DNA of 64,000 nt, taken from Flavobacteriaceae bacterium Ap0902. GTDB taxonomy: Bacteria > Bacteroidota > Bacteroidia > Flavobacteriales > Weeksellaceae. Below are positions 45,607 to 55,273 of the stretch, one piece after another. Position 1 is the stretch's first letter. Each line of letters opens with the position of its first letter. The DNA is taken from assembly GCA_009835005.1 (NCBI GenBank), contig WTFG01000010.1, positions 23,411-87,410 on the forward strand, written 5' to 3'. The notes beneath the pieces are model-generated. The model made no database searches. It had not been told where the DNA came from and saw only the letters and a program-made list of their open reading frames with translations. The translations under genes were made by a program, and so were the position numbers.

Positions 45607-46173
45607 TTAAATCTTTGGAATAAAATGTTGTTTTGTCTCAAATTCTTTTTTAATATTCTCCAATTTGGTTTTTAAAGAGGCATCTACTTGCGTATCTGCT
45701 AATCTTAAAACGAAACCACCTATTAAATCTGGATTGACACGATTTGTCACCTCTACAGTGGTACCCATTGGTAACCCCGCTTTGGCTTTCTCTATAATTG
45801 CGTTAATTTGATTATCATCTAATGGATATGCAGAGGTAATTGTAGCTTTTTCTATTTTATGCTTTTTTCTGTATAACTTCATCACCTCAGAAGCAATACT
45901 TTCTATTGCCCTACTTCTACCTTGCTTAATGATCAATGACAAGAAGTTTCTAGTTTCTTCTGTGAAATCTTTGAAAACCTCGTTCATGATTGCAGTCATT
46001 TTTCTATGCTCTAGAACTGGGGAGTTAAAGAAATTTCTTAAATCCTCCTTCTCTCTTAACAATTCACCTAACTGCTTAATCTCCTTCATTACAATATCCT
46101 CTTTTTCTGGAGAAGATTCTAGAAAGTCCATTAATCCTTTGGCATACCTTTTTGCTACCCAATAATGTGCCAT
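45607..46173 (-). CDS. atpH: F1 ATP synthase delta subunit
   Basis: A 188-residue peripheral stalk subunit joining F1 to the b dimer. [14 protein letters not shown] at the start and the C-terminal [27 protein letters not shown] region are typical. Its ATG overlaps the atpF stop by one base. Confidence 0.96.
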   Translation of the reverse strand: MAHYWVAKRYAKGLMDFLESSPEKEDIVMKEIKQLGELLREKEDLRNFFNSPVLEHRKMTAIMNEVFKDFTEETRNFLSLIIKQGRSRAIESIASEVMKLYRKKHKIEKATITSAYPLDDNQINAIIEKAKAGLPMGTTVEVTNRVNPDLIGGFVLRLADTQVDASLKTKLENIKKEFETKQHFIPKI

Positions 46174-46667
46174 TAACTTAAATTAATATCGTTAATTAAT
46201 TGATTCACATATTTTTTCTGCTCCTCTTTTTGGTTAAGTTCTTTACCTAACACTTTCTCTGCAACCTCTACAGAAAGTAAAGCCACTTGACTTTTAATTT
46301 CTGTCAAAGCAGCAGCTTTTTCTAATTGGATGCTTTCTTTAGCAGATTTAATTATTTTATCTGCTTCTGTTTTGGCTTCGTCTTTCGCTATGTTAATCGT
46401 TTGTTCACGCATTTGGCGCGCTTCTTTTAACATTGCATCACGCTCCTCTCTTGCTTCTTGCAATATCTTTTCATTCTCTGCTTTTAAGTAAGCCATTTCT
46501 TCTCTAGCTTTCTTAGCCTCATTTAGAGAGTTCTCAATATGCAGCTCTCTTTCGTTCACTGCATTCAAAATTGGTTTCCAAGCGAATTTCGCTAGGACAA
46601 ACAATAATATTGCAAAGACAACGGTAGTCCAAAAAATTAAGCCAATGGATGGAGTTAATAATTCCAT
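46173..46667 (-). CDS. atpF: FO ATP synthase b subunit
   Basis: A 164-residue stator subunit: one N-terminal membrane helix (IGLIFWTTVVFAILLFVLA) followed by a long charged helix and VEVAEKVLGKELNQKE near the end. It is separated from atpE by 72 bases containing a hairpin. Confidence 0.96.
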   Translation of the reverse strand: MELLTPSIGLIFWTTVVFAILLFVLAKFAWKPILNAVNERELHIENSLNEAKKAREEMAYLKAENEKILQEAREERDAMLKEARQMREQTINIAKDEAKTEADKIIKSAKESIQLEKAAALTEIKSQVALLSVEVAEKVLGKELNQKEEQKKYVNQLINDINLS

Positions 46668-46699
46668 ATTATATTATTAATTAATTTAAATTTAAATAA

Positions 46700-46732
46700 A
46701 AAGCCCGATTGCCAACCGCAGAGACGGGCTTT
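46700..46732 (-). terminator. Intra-operon hairpin after atpE
   Basis: AAAGCCCG (minus strand 46732-46725) pairs with CGGGCTTT (46707-46700), followed by TTTA. It starts 7 bases after the atpE stop and looks like a partial terminator or mRNA-stabilising hairpin inside the operon. Confidence 0.7.
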
Positions 46733-46739
46733 GTTTCAT

Positions 46740-46964
<225 letters not shown>

Positions 46965-46982
46965 TTAATAATAGTTTTCTAA

Positions 46983-48089
46983 TTAATGTTCCTCGTGTTC
47001 TACTACTGCCATCCCTATAAATAAGGCTGTGAGTAGTGTAAATATATACGCTTGTAAAGCAGCTACCAATAATTCTAACACATTTATAAACAAGGTTAAA
47101 AGTATGGATGCTGGTGATACTGCTACGGTACCTAAAATAAATATTAAAGATATGAAGCTTAAAATAATAATGTGACCAGCCGTCATATTCGCAAAAAGAC
47201 GAATCATAAGGGCAATTGGTTTTGTGAAAATCCCTACAACTTCCACAGGAATCAATATCGGATATATAAGAATTTTACCATACCAAGGCATTCCGTCTCC
47301 TAATGGATCAAAAATATGTTTCCAATAATATTTGTTACCACTAATGTTTACAACTAACAAAGCGATAACAGCCAATACCATAGTAAAAGCAATATTACCT
47401 GTAACATTAGCTGCTCCAGGAATTAATCCCATTAGATTTAATATCCAAATGAAGAAAAACAACGTCAATAAATAGGGCATGTATTTCTTATACTTTCTCT
47501 CTCCTATATTGGGAATCGCTATGTCCTCTCTTACAAAAACTACCAGGGGCTCCAAAAATCCAGCTAACCCACGAGGCACCATACCTTTCTTGTAAGACCG
47601 TGCTACAGAACCAAATAGCAAAATCAACAACAATGCACCTACAAGCATCATGGTAACGTTCTTGGTAATAGAAAAGTCCAATGGTTTCACATTGGTAGGA
47701 TGACCTTCCTCATCCATGGTCAACGTGCCTGTGACATCTGTTTTGTAAATTTTCTCATGGTGCAGAACATAATGTTCACCACCATTTTCTACTATGCCGT
47801 CTCCATGATAAAACCCATGAGAAGAAAACACCTTTAATCCATTATCTATCAATATAACTGGCAAAGGTAGGGCGACACCATTCTCACCTTCTCCCCAGAA
47901 ATGCCATTCATGAGCATCTGAAATATGATGCATAATGGTACCAACTAAATCGAACTTACTGTCATGCTCTGTGTCATGATGGTCTGAGATTCGTGGCACT
48001 TCTTCTATTTCCTCTTCTATGCTTTGAGCAAAAGATAATTGGAAAAATAAGAGCGATAGCACAAGGCCTAAAAGTTTAATTCGATTCAT
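46983..48089 (-). CDS. atpB: FO ATP synthase a subunit
   Basis: A 368-residue membrane subunit with the essential Arg in MIRLFANMTAGHIIIL and the ELLVAALQAYIFTLLTALFIG helix. As in other Bacteroidota it has a long N-terminal extension (about 120 residues) with a signal-like start and a periplasmic, His-rich part (DHHDTEHDS, HHISDAHEWHF). Confidence 0.97.
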   Translation of the reverse strand: MNRIKLLGLVLSLLFFQLSFAQSIEEEIEEVPRISDHHDTEHDSKFDLVGTIMHHISDAHEWHFWGEGENGVALPLPVILIDNGLKVFSSHGFYHGDGIVENGGEHYVLHHEKIYKTDVTGTLTMDEEGHPTNVKPLDFSITKNVTMMLVGALLLILLFGSVARSYKKGMVPRGLAGFLEPLVVFVREDIAIPNIGERKYKKYMPYLLTLFFFIWILNLMGLIPGAANVTGNIAFTMVLAVIALLVVNISGNKYYWKHIFDPLGDGMPWYGKILIYPILIPVEVVGIFTKPIALMIRLFANMTAGHIIILSFISLIFILGTVAVSPASILLTLFINVLELLVAALQAYIFTLLTALFIGMAVVEHEEH

Positions 48090-48175
48090 TTCTTAGTTTC
48101 CTACAATGTTTTTGCAAAATTATACACAATTTGTTAAAAACAAAATCTATTTGGTATAGTTTTTTATTATATTTT

Positions 48176-48526
48176 TTATTTGCCTAATTTTAACACAGAC
48201 AGTAAAAATACAATAGTATAACAAAAATACACGAATAAAAAATTAATTATTTGTATATCATTTAAATGTAATTTATTATACATCACTACAAAGATACCTA
48301 GCGCAAATAACATTTTCAAAACCAAACCTGCCATAATACCTAAACCTACGAAGTCTGCTTGGTGGGTTTTCAAATATTGATATAAAAATAATATACTCGC
48401 ATTAATGGATATAAATACAGCATGTACTATCAAGAAGTATTTAAATAAATAAGCGTCTAAAGCGGTTAATATTAAATAATCCAATGCCACCATGACGAAC
48501 ATGGTAATAAGAAACTTGATCCACAT
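48176..48526 (-). CDS. Small membrane protein of atp operon
   Basis: A 116-residue protein with four predicted membrane helices, placed where atpI-like genes lie in flavobacterial atp operons. No motif gives a firm family; it may act in c-ring assembly or Mg2+ supply like AtpI, by position only. It overlaps the upstream gene by one base (TAATG). Confidence 0.75.
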   Translation of the reverse strand: MWIKFLITMFVMVALDYLILTALDAYLFKYFLIVHAVFISINASILFLYQYLKTHQADFVGLGIMAGLVLKMLFALGIFVVMYNKLHLNDIQIINFLFVYFCYTIVFLLSVLKLGK

Positions 48527-48744
48527 TAGTTGTTTATATTTTTGATTCCTTGCATAAGCAAATATAGGCCTACAAAAATCCCAACTAAAGTAAAAGCAAG
48601 GGTGAAATAATGCTTTTCTACATGATAAAAATCATCTAAAAAATATCCCACAATAGCAAACCCTACAATACTTGCAGTCATTTGCGAACTAATGGCAAAT
48701 AGTTGTGTATATTTATTTTGATTAGGCTGTTTATTTTCTTCCAT
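48526..48744 (-). CDS. AtpZ/AtpI-like assembly protein
   Basis: A 72-residue protein with a basic N-terminus and two membrane helices (ITASIVGFAIVGYFLDDFY-like and YFTLAFTLVGIFVGLYLLM), the AtpZ/AtpI pattern. It is the first gene of the leftward atp unit. Confidence 0.85.
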   Translation of the reverse strand: MEENKQPNQNKYTQLFAISSQMTASIVGFAIVGYFLDDFYHVEKHYFTLAFTLVGIFVGLYLLMQGIKNINN

Positions 48745-48756
48745 TTAAAATTGTTT

Positions 48757-48776
48757 TACCTTTGCCGTCAAATTTA
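48757..48776. promoter_or_regulatory. Divergent promoter elements, dusB and atp operon
   Basis: Rightward TACCTTTG (48757-48764) lies 11 bases before the dusB ATG. Leftward TAAATTTG (48776-48769, minus strand) lies 24 bases before the first atp gene. The two cannot be occupied at once because they overlap in footprint. Confidence 0.5.
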
Positions 48777-49756
48777 TGGTAAAAATAGGTAACATAGAAC
48801 TTCCCGACTTCCCTCTTCTTCTAGCACCTATGGAAGATGTGAGTGATCCTCCCTTTCGCAGGCTTTGTAATGAATATGGGGCAGATTTAATGTATTCTGA
48901 ATTTATTTCTTCTGAGGGTTTGATTAGAGACGCAATTAAATCTAAAGCAAAACTAGACATTTTTGATTATGAACGCCCTATAGGGATTCAAATATTTGGT
49001 GGAGATGAGGAGGCTATGGCCATGTCTACAGAGATTGTAGCGGCGGTAAAACCAAATTTAGTAGACATTAATTTTGGATGTCCTGTTAAGAAAGTAGTCC
49101 AAAAAGGTGCTGGCGCTGGCGTGCTAAAGGACATTGACTTGATGGTACGGCTCACAGAAGCTTGTGTAAAGTCTACAGGGTTACCTGTGACTGTAAAAAC
49201 CAGATTAGGCTGGGATGAATCTTCTAAAAATATAGAAGAAGTTGCAGAAAGGTTACAAGATGTAGGAATCAAAGCACTTTCTATCCATGGTAGAACGAGA
49301 AGCCAAATGTATAAGGGTGAGGCGGACTGGCGTTTGATTGCTGCGGTCAAAAATAACCCCAGAATTCATATTCCAATTTTTGGAAATGGTGACATTGATT
49401 CTCCAGAAAAGGCTGTAGAATATAAAAACAGATACGGTGTAGATGGTATTATGATTGGTAGAGCAGCCATTGGTAGTCCTTGGATTTTCAAAGAAATTAA
49501 GCACTTTATTAAAACAGGGGAGAGAATAGCAGAACCAGATATGAAAGAGCGTGTAAACGCGGTTCGTAAACACATTACATGGTCTTGTGAATGGAAAGGG
49601 GAAGTAGTAGGCGTATTGGAAATGAGAAGGCATTATGCTAATTATTTTAAAGGCATAGAAAACTTCAAACCCTATAGAAAACTGCTGGTTTCTCTAATGA
49701 ATAGAGAGGAAATCTATGAGACATTAGATCAGATATTAGAGGAATATCCACAATAA
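48776..49756 (+). CDS. dusB: tRNA-dihydrouridine synthase B
   Basis: A 326-residue FMN enzyme that reduces uridines in the tRNA D-loop. LLAPMEDVSDPPFRRLC at the start, the catalytic Cys in DINFGCPVKKVVQKGAGAG, and SIHGRTRSQMYKGEADW are all present. It diverges from the atp operon with 31 bases between the start codons. Confidence 0.96.
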   Translation: MVKIGNIELPDFPLLLAPMEDVSDPPFRRLCNEYGADLMYSEFISSEGLIRDAIKSKAKLDIFDYERPIGIQIFGGDEEAMAMSTEIVAAVKPNLVDINFGCPVKKVVQKGAGAGVLKDIDLMVRLTEACVKSTGLPVTVKTRLGWDESSKNIEEVAERLQDVGIKALSIHGRTRSQMYKGEADWRLIAAVKNNPRIHIPIFGNGDIDSPEKAVEYKNRYGVDGIMIGRAAIGSPWIFKEIKHFIKTGERIAEPDMKERVNAVRKHITWSCEWKGEVVGVLEMRRHYANYFKGIENFKPYRKLLVSLMNREEIYETLDQILEEYPQ

Positions 49757-49810
49757 AAACCTCCTTGACTTATCCAGAAAAGGAGATTCTATTAACTTCT
49801 TTGGATACAA

Positions 49811-50623
49811 TTAATTCCCGTTTTTTAGAATCACGGTGTTCGTCATCTTCAAAATAGCATAAGAATCGTCATTCATTTTTGCTGGGACAATCCGCTTTTT
49901 GCTCTTGTTTAATTTATCAGCCACTTTTTCCAGCGCTTGTTTGGCTAGCAATTTAAGTTCATCATCACCTCTAGCAGGAACAATGTCTATGATATTCCCC
50001 TCTGTATCCACTTTGAACTGCATTTGCACAACTAATTGATCCTTGTTAACGTCTGGAAAAGTGGTATCCAAGTTTTTAGATAAATCTTGACCTAATTTAG
50101 CTCCGAAACATTGAGTGAGCTTCTCTTTATCTCCTTTATACTGCTCACATCCTGGGTATATCGCCATATAGGTCACTTCTCTTGGAGACATTTCTTCTAG
50201 CACCGTTTCTTCTTTGATTGCACTTGCTTTTGTTTTTAAGTCATTAAATTTATTAAGAGAGAAATTCTTAGTCCCAACTGGCACCACGGGAGTCGTTACT
50301 TTATCAATAGGTTTCATTATCACGACTTGGTCCTCTGGGATTGGATTTTCCACTTCTTCTATTACTGTTAAATCTATTTCTGGCTCTGGAAATTCCTCTT
50401 TAATAATTTCTGGTTCTGAAACCTCTGGTTTCTCATAAGCTATGATAAACGCATCGGAATAATCATCATTCACTACTACGATTTCATTTTCCACTTTTAC
50501 CACGTCTGCTCTTGTCCCAAACATAAACCAAACTACTAATAATACAGTATTTAGCCCTATTAAAAAATAAATAATACTACGGCTTTCCTCTTTGGCGGTA
50601 GTTGTTTTTTTTGATTTCATCAT
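49811..50623 (-). CDS. TonB family energy transducer
   Basis: A 270-residue inner-membrane protein: short basic N-terminus, one membrane helix (residues 18-38), an acidic and Pro-containing periplasmic linker (65-125), and a TonB C-terminal domain (about 155-268) opening with the Bacteroidota-type YPGCEQYKGDKEKLTQCFG and containing VQMQFKVDTEGNIIDI. It transmits proton-motive force from ExbB/ExbD (not in the window) to receptors such as those at 2.9 and 22.9 kb. Confidence 0.88.
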   Translation of the reverse strand: MMKSKKTTTAKEESRSIIYFLIGLNTVLLVVWFMFGTRADVVKVENEIVVVNDDYSDAFIIAYEKPEVSEPEIIKEEFPEPEIDLTVIEEVENPIPEDQVVIMKPIDKVTTPVVPVGTKNFSLNKFNDLKTKASAIKEETVLEEMSPREVTYMAIYPGCEQYKGDKEKLTQCFGAKLGQDLSKNLDTTFPDVNKDQLVVQMQFKVDTEGNIIDIVPARGDDELKLLAKQALEKVADKLNKSKKRIVPAKMNDDSYAILKMTNTVILKNGN

Positions 50624-50863
50624 ATCGTTTTTAGGTTAAAGTATGTGCATTAGAATCAATAGGCATGAAACAAATTCACATTTCATATTTATTACATTAA
50701 CAACGATAATGCCAATAAATGTTAAATTAATTAATTTAACAATCTTATCCTTATTCAATTTATAAATAAAAATGAATTTGTTTTACATAAATTTAATCTA
50801 ATAATTTTAAAAAAAAGAGTTATGTTTTATTGCGTATCTTTATAGTCACTTTACTTGTTAAAT

Positions 50864-52855
50864 ATGAATAAAAAGTTCATTTATATAATTTTTGCCGCCG
50901 TTCTGATTGTAGCGGTAGCTTTCTATGTGATACAGCGCAATATTGTGAGCAAAAACCTAGATCAATATATTCAAGATAATTTACCAGATAATATTGAATT
51001 GACTTATGATAAAATTAGTACTAATCTTATTTCTGGCAGTGTGTCTTTGGACAATGTTTTTTTATATATCAAAGATCGTGGTGCCAAAGTATATTTATCT
51101 AAATTTGAAGCAAAAGGGCTATCCTATCAGAAAATCATAACCTCTGATACGTTACAGATAGAGAAAGTTTCATTCGATAATATGCGGGTTTTTGTAGATA
51201 AATCTCAAAGCACCCCCATTAGAAAATCATCCAGAGAAAGAAAGAATACCATCCTAAAACTAAATGAACTCCAAATGGAGTTAGCGCACTTAGAAATTAA
51301 AGATGAACACGGGACATTAAATGCAGAAATGGATGCTACGGTATTTAGTTTAAATAATTTAATCATACAAACGGCACCAAAACAAGAAGATGATTTCCTT
51401 CAATATAAATTAACTAAAATTGCTACAGATAGTGTGCATCTGCCTCTAGGTCAATTTCAAACTTTATCTATCGGGCATTTAATCATAGATAGTACTTCTT
51501 TAGACCTCAGAGATACCCATTTGACTTTAAAAGATAAAGGGATTGATGTGAGATTTAATAAGCTTGGCTTGGAGGGAGCAGTATTGAATAACCTCATAGG
51601 CAGAGATTCTCTGATTTTTGAGAATTGTATTTTGAGTAAGGGTACCATAGAGATTGATAATTCTAAAAAACAAACCAAGGCCACCAAAGACTCATTAAAC
51701 AGAGCCAATAAATTCATAGGAATTAAAAACCTAGAAATTAAAAATACAGACTTCACTTTCCTCAATAAAAAAGGAAAATTAACGCTTGATTTTGCTAATA
51801 CCAATGCGTTGTTTTCTGATTTAGAAATTTTAACTAACCCTAGCCAGGATGATAACGCGATTACCTATAACTTCATCCAGCTGGACGCAGATAGCATCAG
51901 GCATGGCATGAGTTTACATACGCTTACAGCCAATCATATTCATGTATTACCAAAAGAAGTTGAAATTCAAAAATTAGCTATTAATCCCGATTATTCTAGA
52001 GAGGTTTTCCAAACCAAATTACAGGAAGAACGTGATATGATTACACTTTCTATCCCAATGCTTAATATCAAGGATTATGATTATTCCTTTGATGATGCTA
52101 CTCCTTTTTTTCTAGCAGATCAAGTGACAATGAATACACCTGTATTAAATGTATACCGTAACAAGTATCCAGATAATCAAACGAGTAGAAAACCGCTGTA
52201 TTCTGAGATGTTGAGAAAACTAGACCTTGAGTTAGGAATAGAAAAAATCAATGTAGCAGATGCTGATATCACTTATGAGGAACAAAAATCATTTAAAGTT
52301 CCTTCTGGTAAAATTTTCTTTAAAAATTTAAATGGTACCATCCAACATTTGTACAACAAAAACTCCCAAAAAGAAAAAGTATCTATAGAGGTGAATACGC
52401 TATTTATGGGTCATGCTCCTACCCATGTTATCTGGAATTTCCATATTTTGAACCCTGCAGATCAGTTCTATTTTGAAGGCAAAATAGATAACCTGAAAGC
52501 ACAATCACTAGATGATTTTTTGGCAGCGAATATGAAGGCTAAAATAGATGGAGAGTTACAAAGCACGAATTTCCAATTTACTGGTGCAGACTGGGGCGCG
52601 AAAGGACAAATGACGATGAATTATGAAGATATTTCTGTAGAAATATTAAACAAGGAACATGAGAAAAAAGGATTTTGGAGTGCTATTGCGAATTTCTTCA
52701 TAAAAAGAAATGAAAAAGATAAAGACGTAGCGCAACAAGTGATAGAAGTAGAACGTGATCAGAAGAAGTCATTCTTTAACTTACTTTGGTTATTCTTAAA
52801 GCAAGGATTAAAACAAAACATGGTGAAGTTTCAGAAAAATGACACTTCTAAATAG
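50864..52855 (+). CDS. AsmA-like/DUF748-type envelope protein
   Basis: The ATG at 50864 is chosen over TTG at 50855; 663 residues. One N-terminal membrane helix (IYIIFAAVLIVAVAFYVI) is followed by beta-rich AsmA-type repeats (NISLDNVFLYI-like, LLISDLEI-like patterns) with no enzymatic motif. Such proteins bridge the periplasm and are linked to lipid transport or outer-membrane balance. The 8-base 3' overlap with the convergent RluA gene is notable. Confidence 0.75.
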   Translation: MNKKFIYIIFAAVLIVAVAFYVIQRNIVSKNLDQYIQDNLPDNIELTYDKISTNLISGSVSLDNVFLYIKDRGAKVYLSKFEAKGLSYQKIITSDTLQIEKVSFDNMRVFVDKSQSTPIRKSSRERKNTILKLNELQMELAHLEIKDEHGTLNAEMDATVFSLNNLIIQTAPKQEDDFLQYKLTKIATDSVHLPLGQFQTLSIGHLIIDSTSLDLRDTHLTLKDKGIDVRFNKLGLEGAVLNNLIGRDSLIFENCILSKGTIEIDNSKKQTKATKDSLNRANKFIGIKNLEIKNTDFTFLNKKGKLTLDFANTNALFSDLEILTNPSQDDNAITYNFIQLDADSIRHGMSLHTLTANHIHVLPKEVEIQKLAINPDYSREVFQTKLQEERDMITLSIPMLNIKDYDYSFDDATPFFLADQVTMNTPVLNVYRNKYPDNQTSRKPLYSEMLRKLDLELGIEKINVADADITYEEQKSFKVPSGKIFFKNLNGTIQHLYNKNSQKEKVSIEVNTLFMGHAPTHVIWNFHILNPADQFYFEGKIDNLKAQSLDDFLAANMKAKIDGELQSTNFQFTGADWGAKGQMTMNYEDISVEILNKEHEKKGFWSAIANFFIKRNEKDKDVAQQVIEVERDQKKSFFNLLWLFLKQGLKQNMVKFQKNDTSK

Positions 52856-53711
52856 GATTAAATAGCCTCTTGAATTTCTTGGGCAATTCGCTTTTTACTA
52901 TAATTTGTTGAGTGGTTATCGGATGATAGAACCTCAATTGGGTGGCATGTAAATAAAGCCCATAACCTTGATGCTTGAATCCTTCTATATAATATTTCTG
53001 ATCACCCATTATAGGATTTCCCAGATGTAATAAATGTCTCCTCAATTGATGCGTTCTACCTGTTTCTGGGGATAATTCTACTAGATTTAGTGCTTCAAAT
53101 TTTTCTGATATTTCCGATTGAATTACTTTATACCTTGTCACTGCTTCTTTTTCGTCCAATGGCTCTGTAATCACACCTTCTTTCATCATAAACCTGCGAA
53201 CGCATACCGCATGATAGATTTTCATGACTTCTTTATGTTCAAACATTTCATGTAATAATTGTCTAGTTTGGCGTGTTTTTCCAATTGCTAATAATCCACT
53301 CGTTGGGTAATCTAAACGATGCACGGGATGGGGCGCAGTAGCGTCTATTTGTGTGCTAGATTTTAGGTTTTGTTCTAAAGCATTGGCAATGGTAGCAAAT
53401 TTATTTCCAGAAACTGAAATCCCCGCTGGCTTCAAAATTACAGCTAGATAATCGTCTTCATACAAGACTTTTAAATCTAAAATATAAGTTTTACCCTTTG
53501 GTTTTTCTATTTCTAATAATTCAATGACATCTCCTTTTTCTACATAATGAGCCGTAGTCGCAGGCCGATGATTGATTAATATTTGATTTCTTTTAATCGC
53601 TTTTTTTAAAGCAGACTTGGTAGTTAATTGTGGAAACAACCCAACACCAAATTCTTGAAAGCGCTTTCTGTTTACCTCCTCTTCTACAATATGTCTGGCT
53701 ACAATATTCAT
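52848..53711 (-). CDS. RluA family pseudouridine synthase
   Basis: A 287-residue RNA pseudouridine synthase. The S4-like N-domain (residues about 12-75) is followed by the catalytic core with HPVHRLDYPTSGLLAIGK, where the Asp of RLD is the nucleophile, and ELSPETGRTHQLRRHLLHLGNPIMGD. The RNA site (23S rRNA or tRNA) cannot be told from sequence alone. Confidence 0.92.
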   Translation of the reverse strand: MNIVARHIVEEEVNRKRFQEFGVGLFPQLTTKSALKKAIKRNQILINHRPATTAHYVEKGDVIELLEIEKPKGKTYILDLKVLYEDDYLAVILKPAGISVSGNKFATIANALEQNLKSSTQIDATAPHPVHRLDYPTSGLLAIGKTRQTRQLLHEMFEHKEVMKIYHAVCVRRFMMKEGVITEPLDEKEAVTRYKVIQSEISEKFEALNLVELSPETGRTHQLRRHLLHLGNPIMGDQKYYIEGFKHQGYGLYLHATQLRFYHPITTQQIIVKSELPKKFKRLFNPI

Positions 53712-53729
53712 TCTTAACTGAAAGATACA

Positions 53730-53737
53730 TAAATTTG
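53730..53737 (+). promoter_or_regulatory. -7 element close to GNAT gene start
   Basis: TAAATTTG matches TAnnTTTG and ends only 5 bases before the ATG at 53743, so the mRNA would be leaderless or nearly so if this box is used. Confidence 0.4.
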
Positions 53738-53742
53738 ATTAC

Positions 53743-54258
53743 ATGAAAACGGACTTAAACTTTAGACAAGCCACAAAAGAAGATATTAAATCCATTTGGG
53801 ATATTATACAATTCGCCATTGAATCTAGAAAACAAGACGGTAGCTCGCAGTGGCAAGACGGTTATCCTCATTTAGGAATTATTGAAAATGATATACAAAA
53901 GCGTTATGGTTATGTTTTAACCCAAAACCAAGAAATTCTATTCTATGCAGCATTAATAAGTGAAAAGGAACCAGCCTATGAAGCCATGAAAGAATCTTGG
54001 CTCACAAGTCATCAACCTTATGCAGTAATTCATCGTATGGCGGCATCTCCCAAGGCAGCTGGAAAAGGTTTATCTAAAATCATGATGGATTGCTTGGAAA
54101 ACAAGGCCCTAAGAAGTAAGTTTGAATCTATTCGTATAGACACTAATTTTGATAATCAAGCCATGCTTAAAATTCTGAAAAAAAGAGATTATATATATTG
54201 CGGAACGGTTTATTTTCGTGGGAGTGCGCGCAAGGCTTTTGAGAAATTATTAGTTTAG
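53743..54258 (+). CDS. GNAT family N-acetyltransferase
   Basis: A 171-residue acyltransferase. The acetyl-CoA motif appears as VIHRMAASPKAAGKGLSKIMMDC (core R/Q-x-x-G-x-G/A variant AAGKGLS), with RIDTNFDNQAMLKILKKRDYI near the end. Substrate unknown. Single gene. Confidence 0.87.
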   Translation: MKTDLNFRQATKEDIKSIWDIIQFAIESRKQDGSSQWQDGYPHLGIIENDIQKRYGYVLTQNQEILFYAALISEKEPAYEAMKESWLTSHQPYAVIHRMAASPKAAGKGLSKIMMDCLENKALRSKFESIRIDTNFDNQAMLKILKKRDYIYCGTVYFRGSARKAFEKLLV

Positions 54259-54300
54259 ATTCCATAAATCCTTCTTATCTTTAATGTAAATTTAAAAGCC

Positions 54301-55260
54301 ATGACCCTACAAGATCTTAAAACAAAATTAACTTTACCCGCTATTGTTTCGCCCATGTTTTTAGTAAGCGGAACTCAATTAGTGATAGAATCTTGTAAAA
54401 ATGGTGTTTTGGGAACTTTTCCTTCTTTGAACGGAAGAAGTGCAGAGGATTTTGAAAATATGCTCAAAGAAATCACTTCTACCTTAAACGATTTAGCAGA
54501 AGAAAACAACACTACATCCCCACCCTATGGTGTAAACCTCATTGTCAATAAAACAAATCCACGATTGATGACGGATTTACAACTTTGTATAAAGTATAAA
54601 GTCCCTGTCATAATCACTTCATTGGGCGCTGTGAAAGATGTGGTGGATGCGGTGCATAGTTATGGTGGATTGGTTTTTCATGATGTGATTAAAAAACGTC
54701 ATGCAGAAAAAGCTGCGGAGGCTGGTGTAGACGGAATTATCGCTGTAAGTGCTGGTGCTGGAGGGCATGCAGGGACAGCGAATCCTTTTGCTCTGGTAGA
54801 AGAAATTAAATCGTTTTATAAAGGTGCTATCATTCTTGCAGGTGCTATTTCTCACGGGAAAGATATTGCGGCAGCTATTACGATGGGAGCAGATTTTGCT
54901 TATATGGGGACACGATTCATCGCTACGCAAGAAAGTTTAGCGGCAGAAGGCTATAAAGAAATGCTGACTCAATCAGAAATTAAAGACATTATCTATACAG
55001 ATGGCGTTTCTGGAGTCAATGCCAACTTTTTACTTCCTAGCATTCAACAATCTGGGATAGCATTAGACCCAGAAAAAGAGGAAGACTTCTCTGAATTAAC
55101 AGGAAGCAATGCCAAAGCATGGAAAGACATTTGGTCTGCAGGACATGGTGTGGCAGCCATTGATAAGATTCTAACAACCAAAGAATTAATCAATCAATTA
55201 AAAACCGAATACAAAGCCGCTTTAGAGAAAAACGCAGCCCTATTAAAGCACCTTAAATAA
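54301..55260 (+). CDS. Nitronate monooxygenase / NPD-type flavin oxidoreductase
   Basis: A 319-residue FMN TIM-barrel enzyme. PAIVSPMFLVSGTQLVIES at the N-terminus, HDVIKKRHAEKAAEAGVDGIIAV, GAGGHAGTANPFALV, ILAGAISHGKDIAAAITMGADFAYMGTRFIAT are typical of the NPD/nitronate monooxygenase family, which oxidises alkyl nitronates such as propionate-3-nitronate. It follows the GNAT gene by 42 bases. Confidence 0.92.
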   Translation: MTLQDLKTKLTLPAIVSPMFLVSGTQLVIESCKNGVLGTFPSLNGRSAEDFENMLKEITSTLNDLAEENNTTSPPYGVNLIVNKTNPRLMTDLQLCIKYKVPVIITSLGAVKDVVDAVHSYGGLVFHDVIKKRHAEKAAEAGVDGIIAVSAGAGGHAGTANPFALVEEIKSFYKGAIILAGAISHGKDIAAAITMGADFAYMGTRFIATQESLAAEGYKEMLTQSEIKDIIYTDGVSGVNANFLLPSIQQSGIALDPEKEEDFSELTGSNAKAWKDIWSAGHGVAAIDKILTTKELINQLKTEYKAALEKNAALLKHLK

Positions 55261-55273
55261 TATAATCTCTCAA

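Noticed and set aside
49761..49785. Terminator after dusB (CTCCTT/AAGGAG)
   Set aside because: The stem is only 6 bases with a 13-base loop and no T tract, so it is too weak to call.
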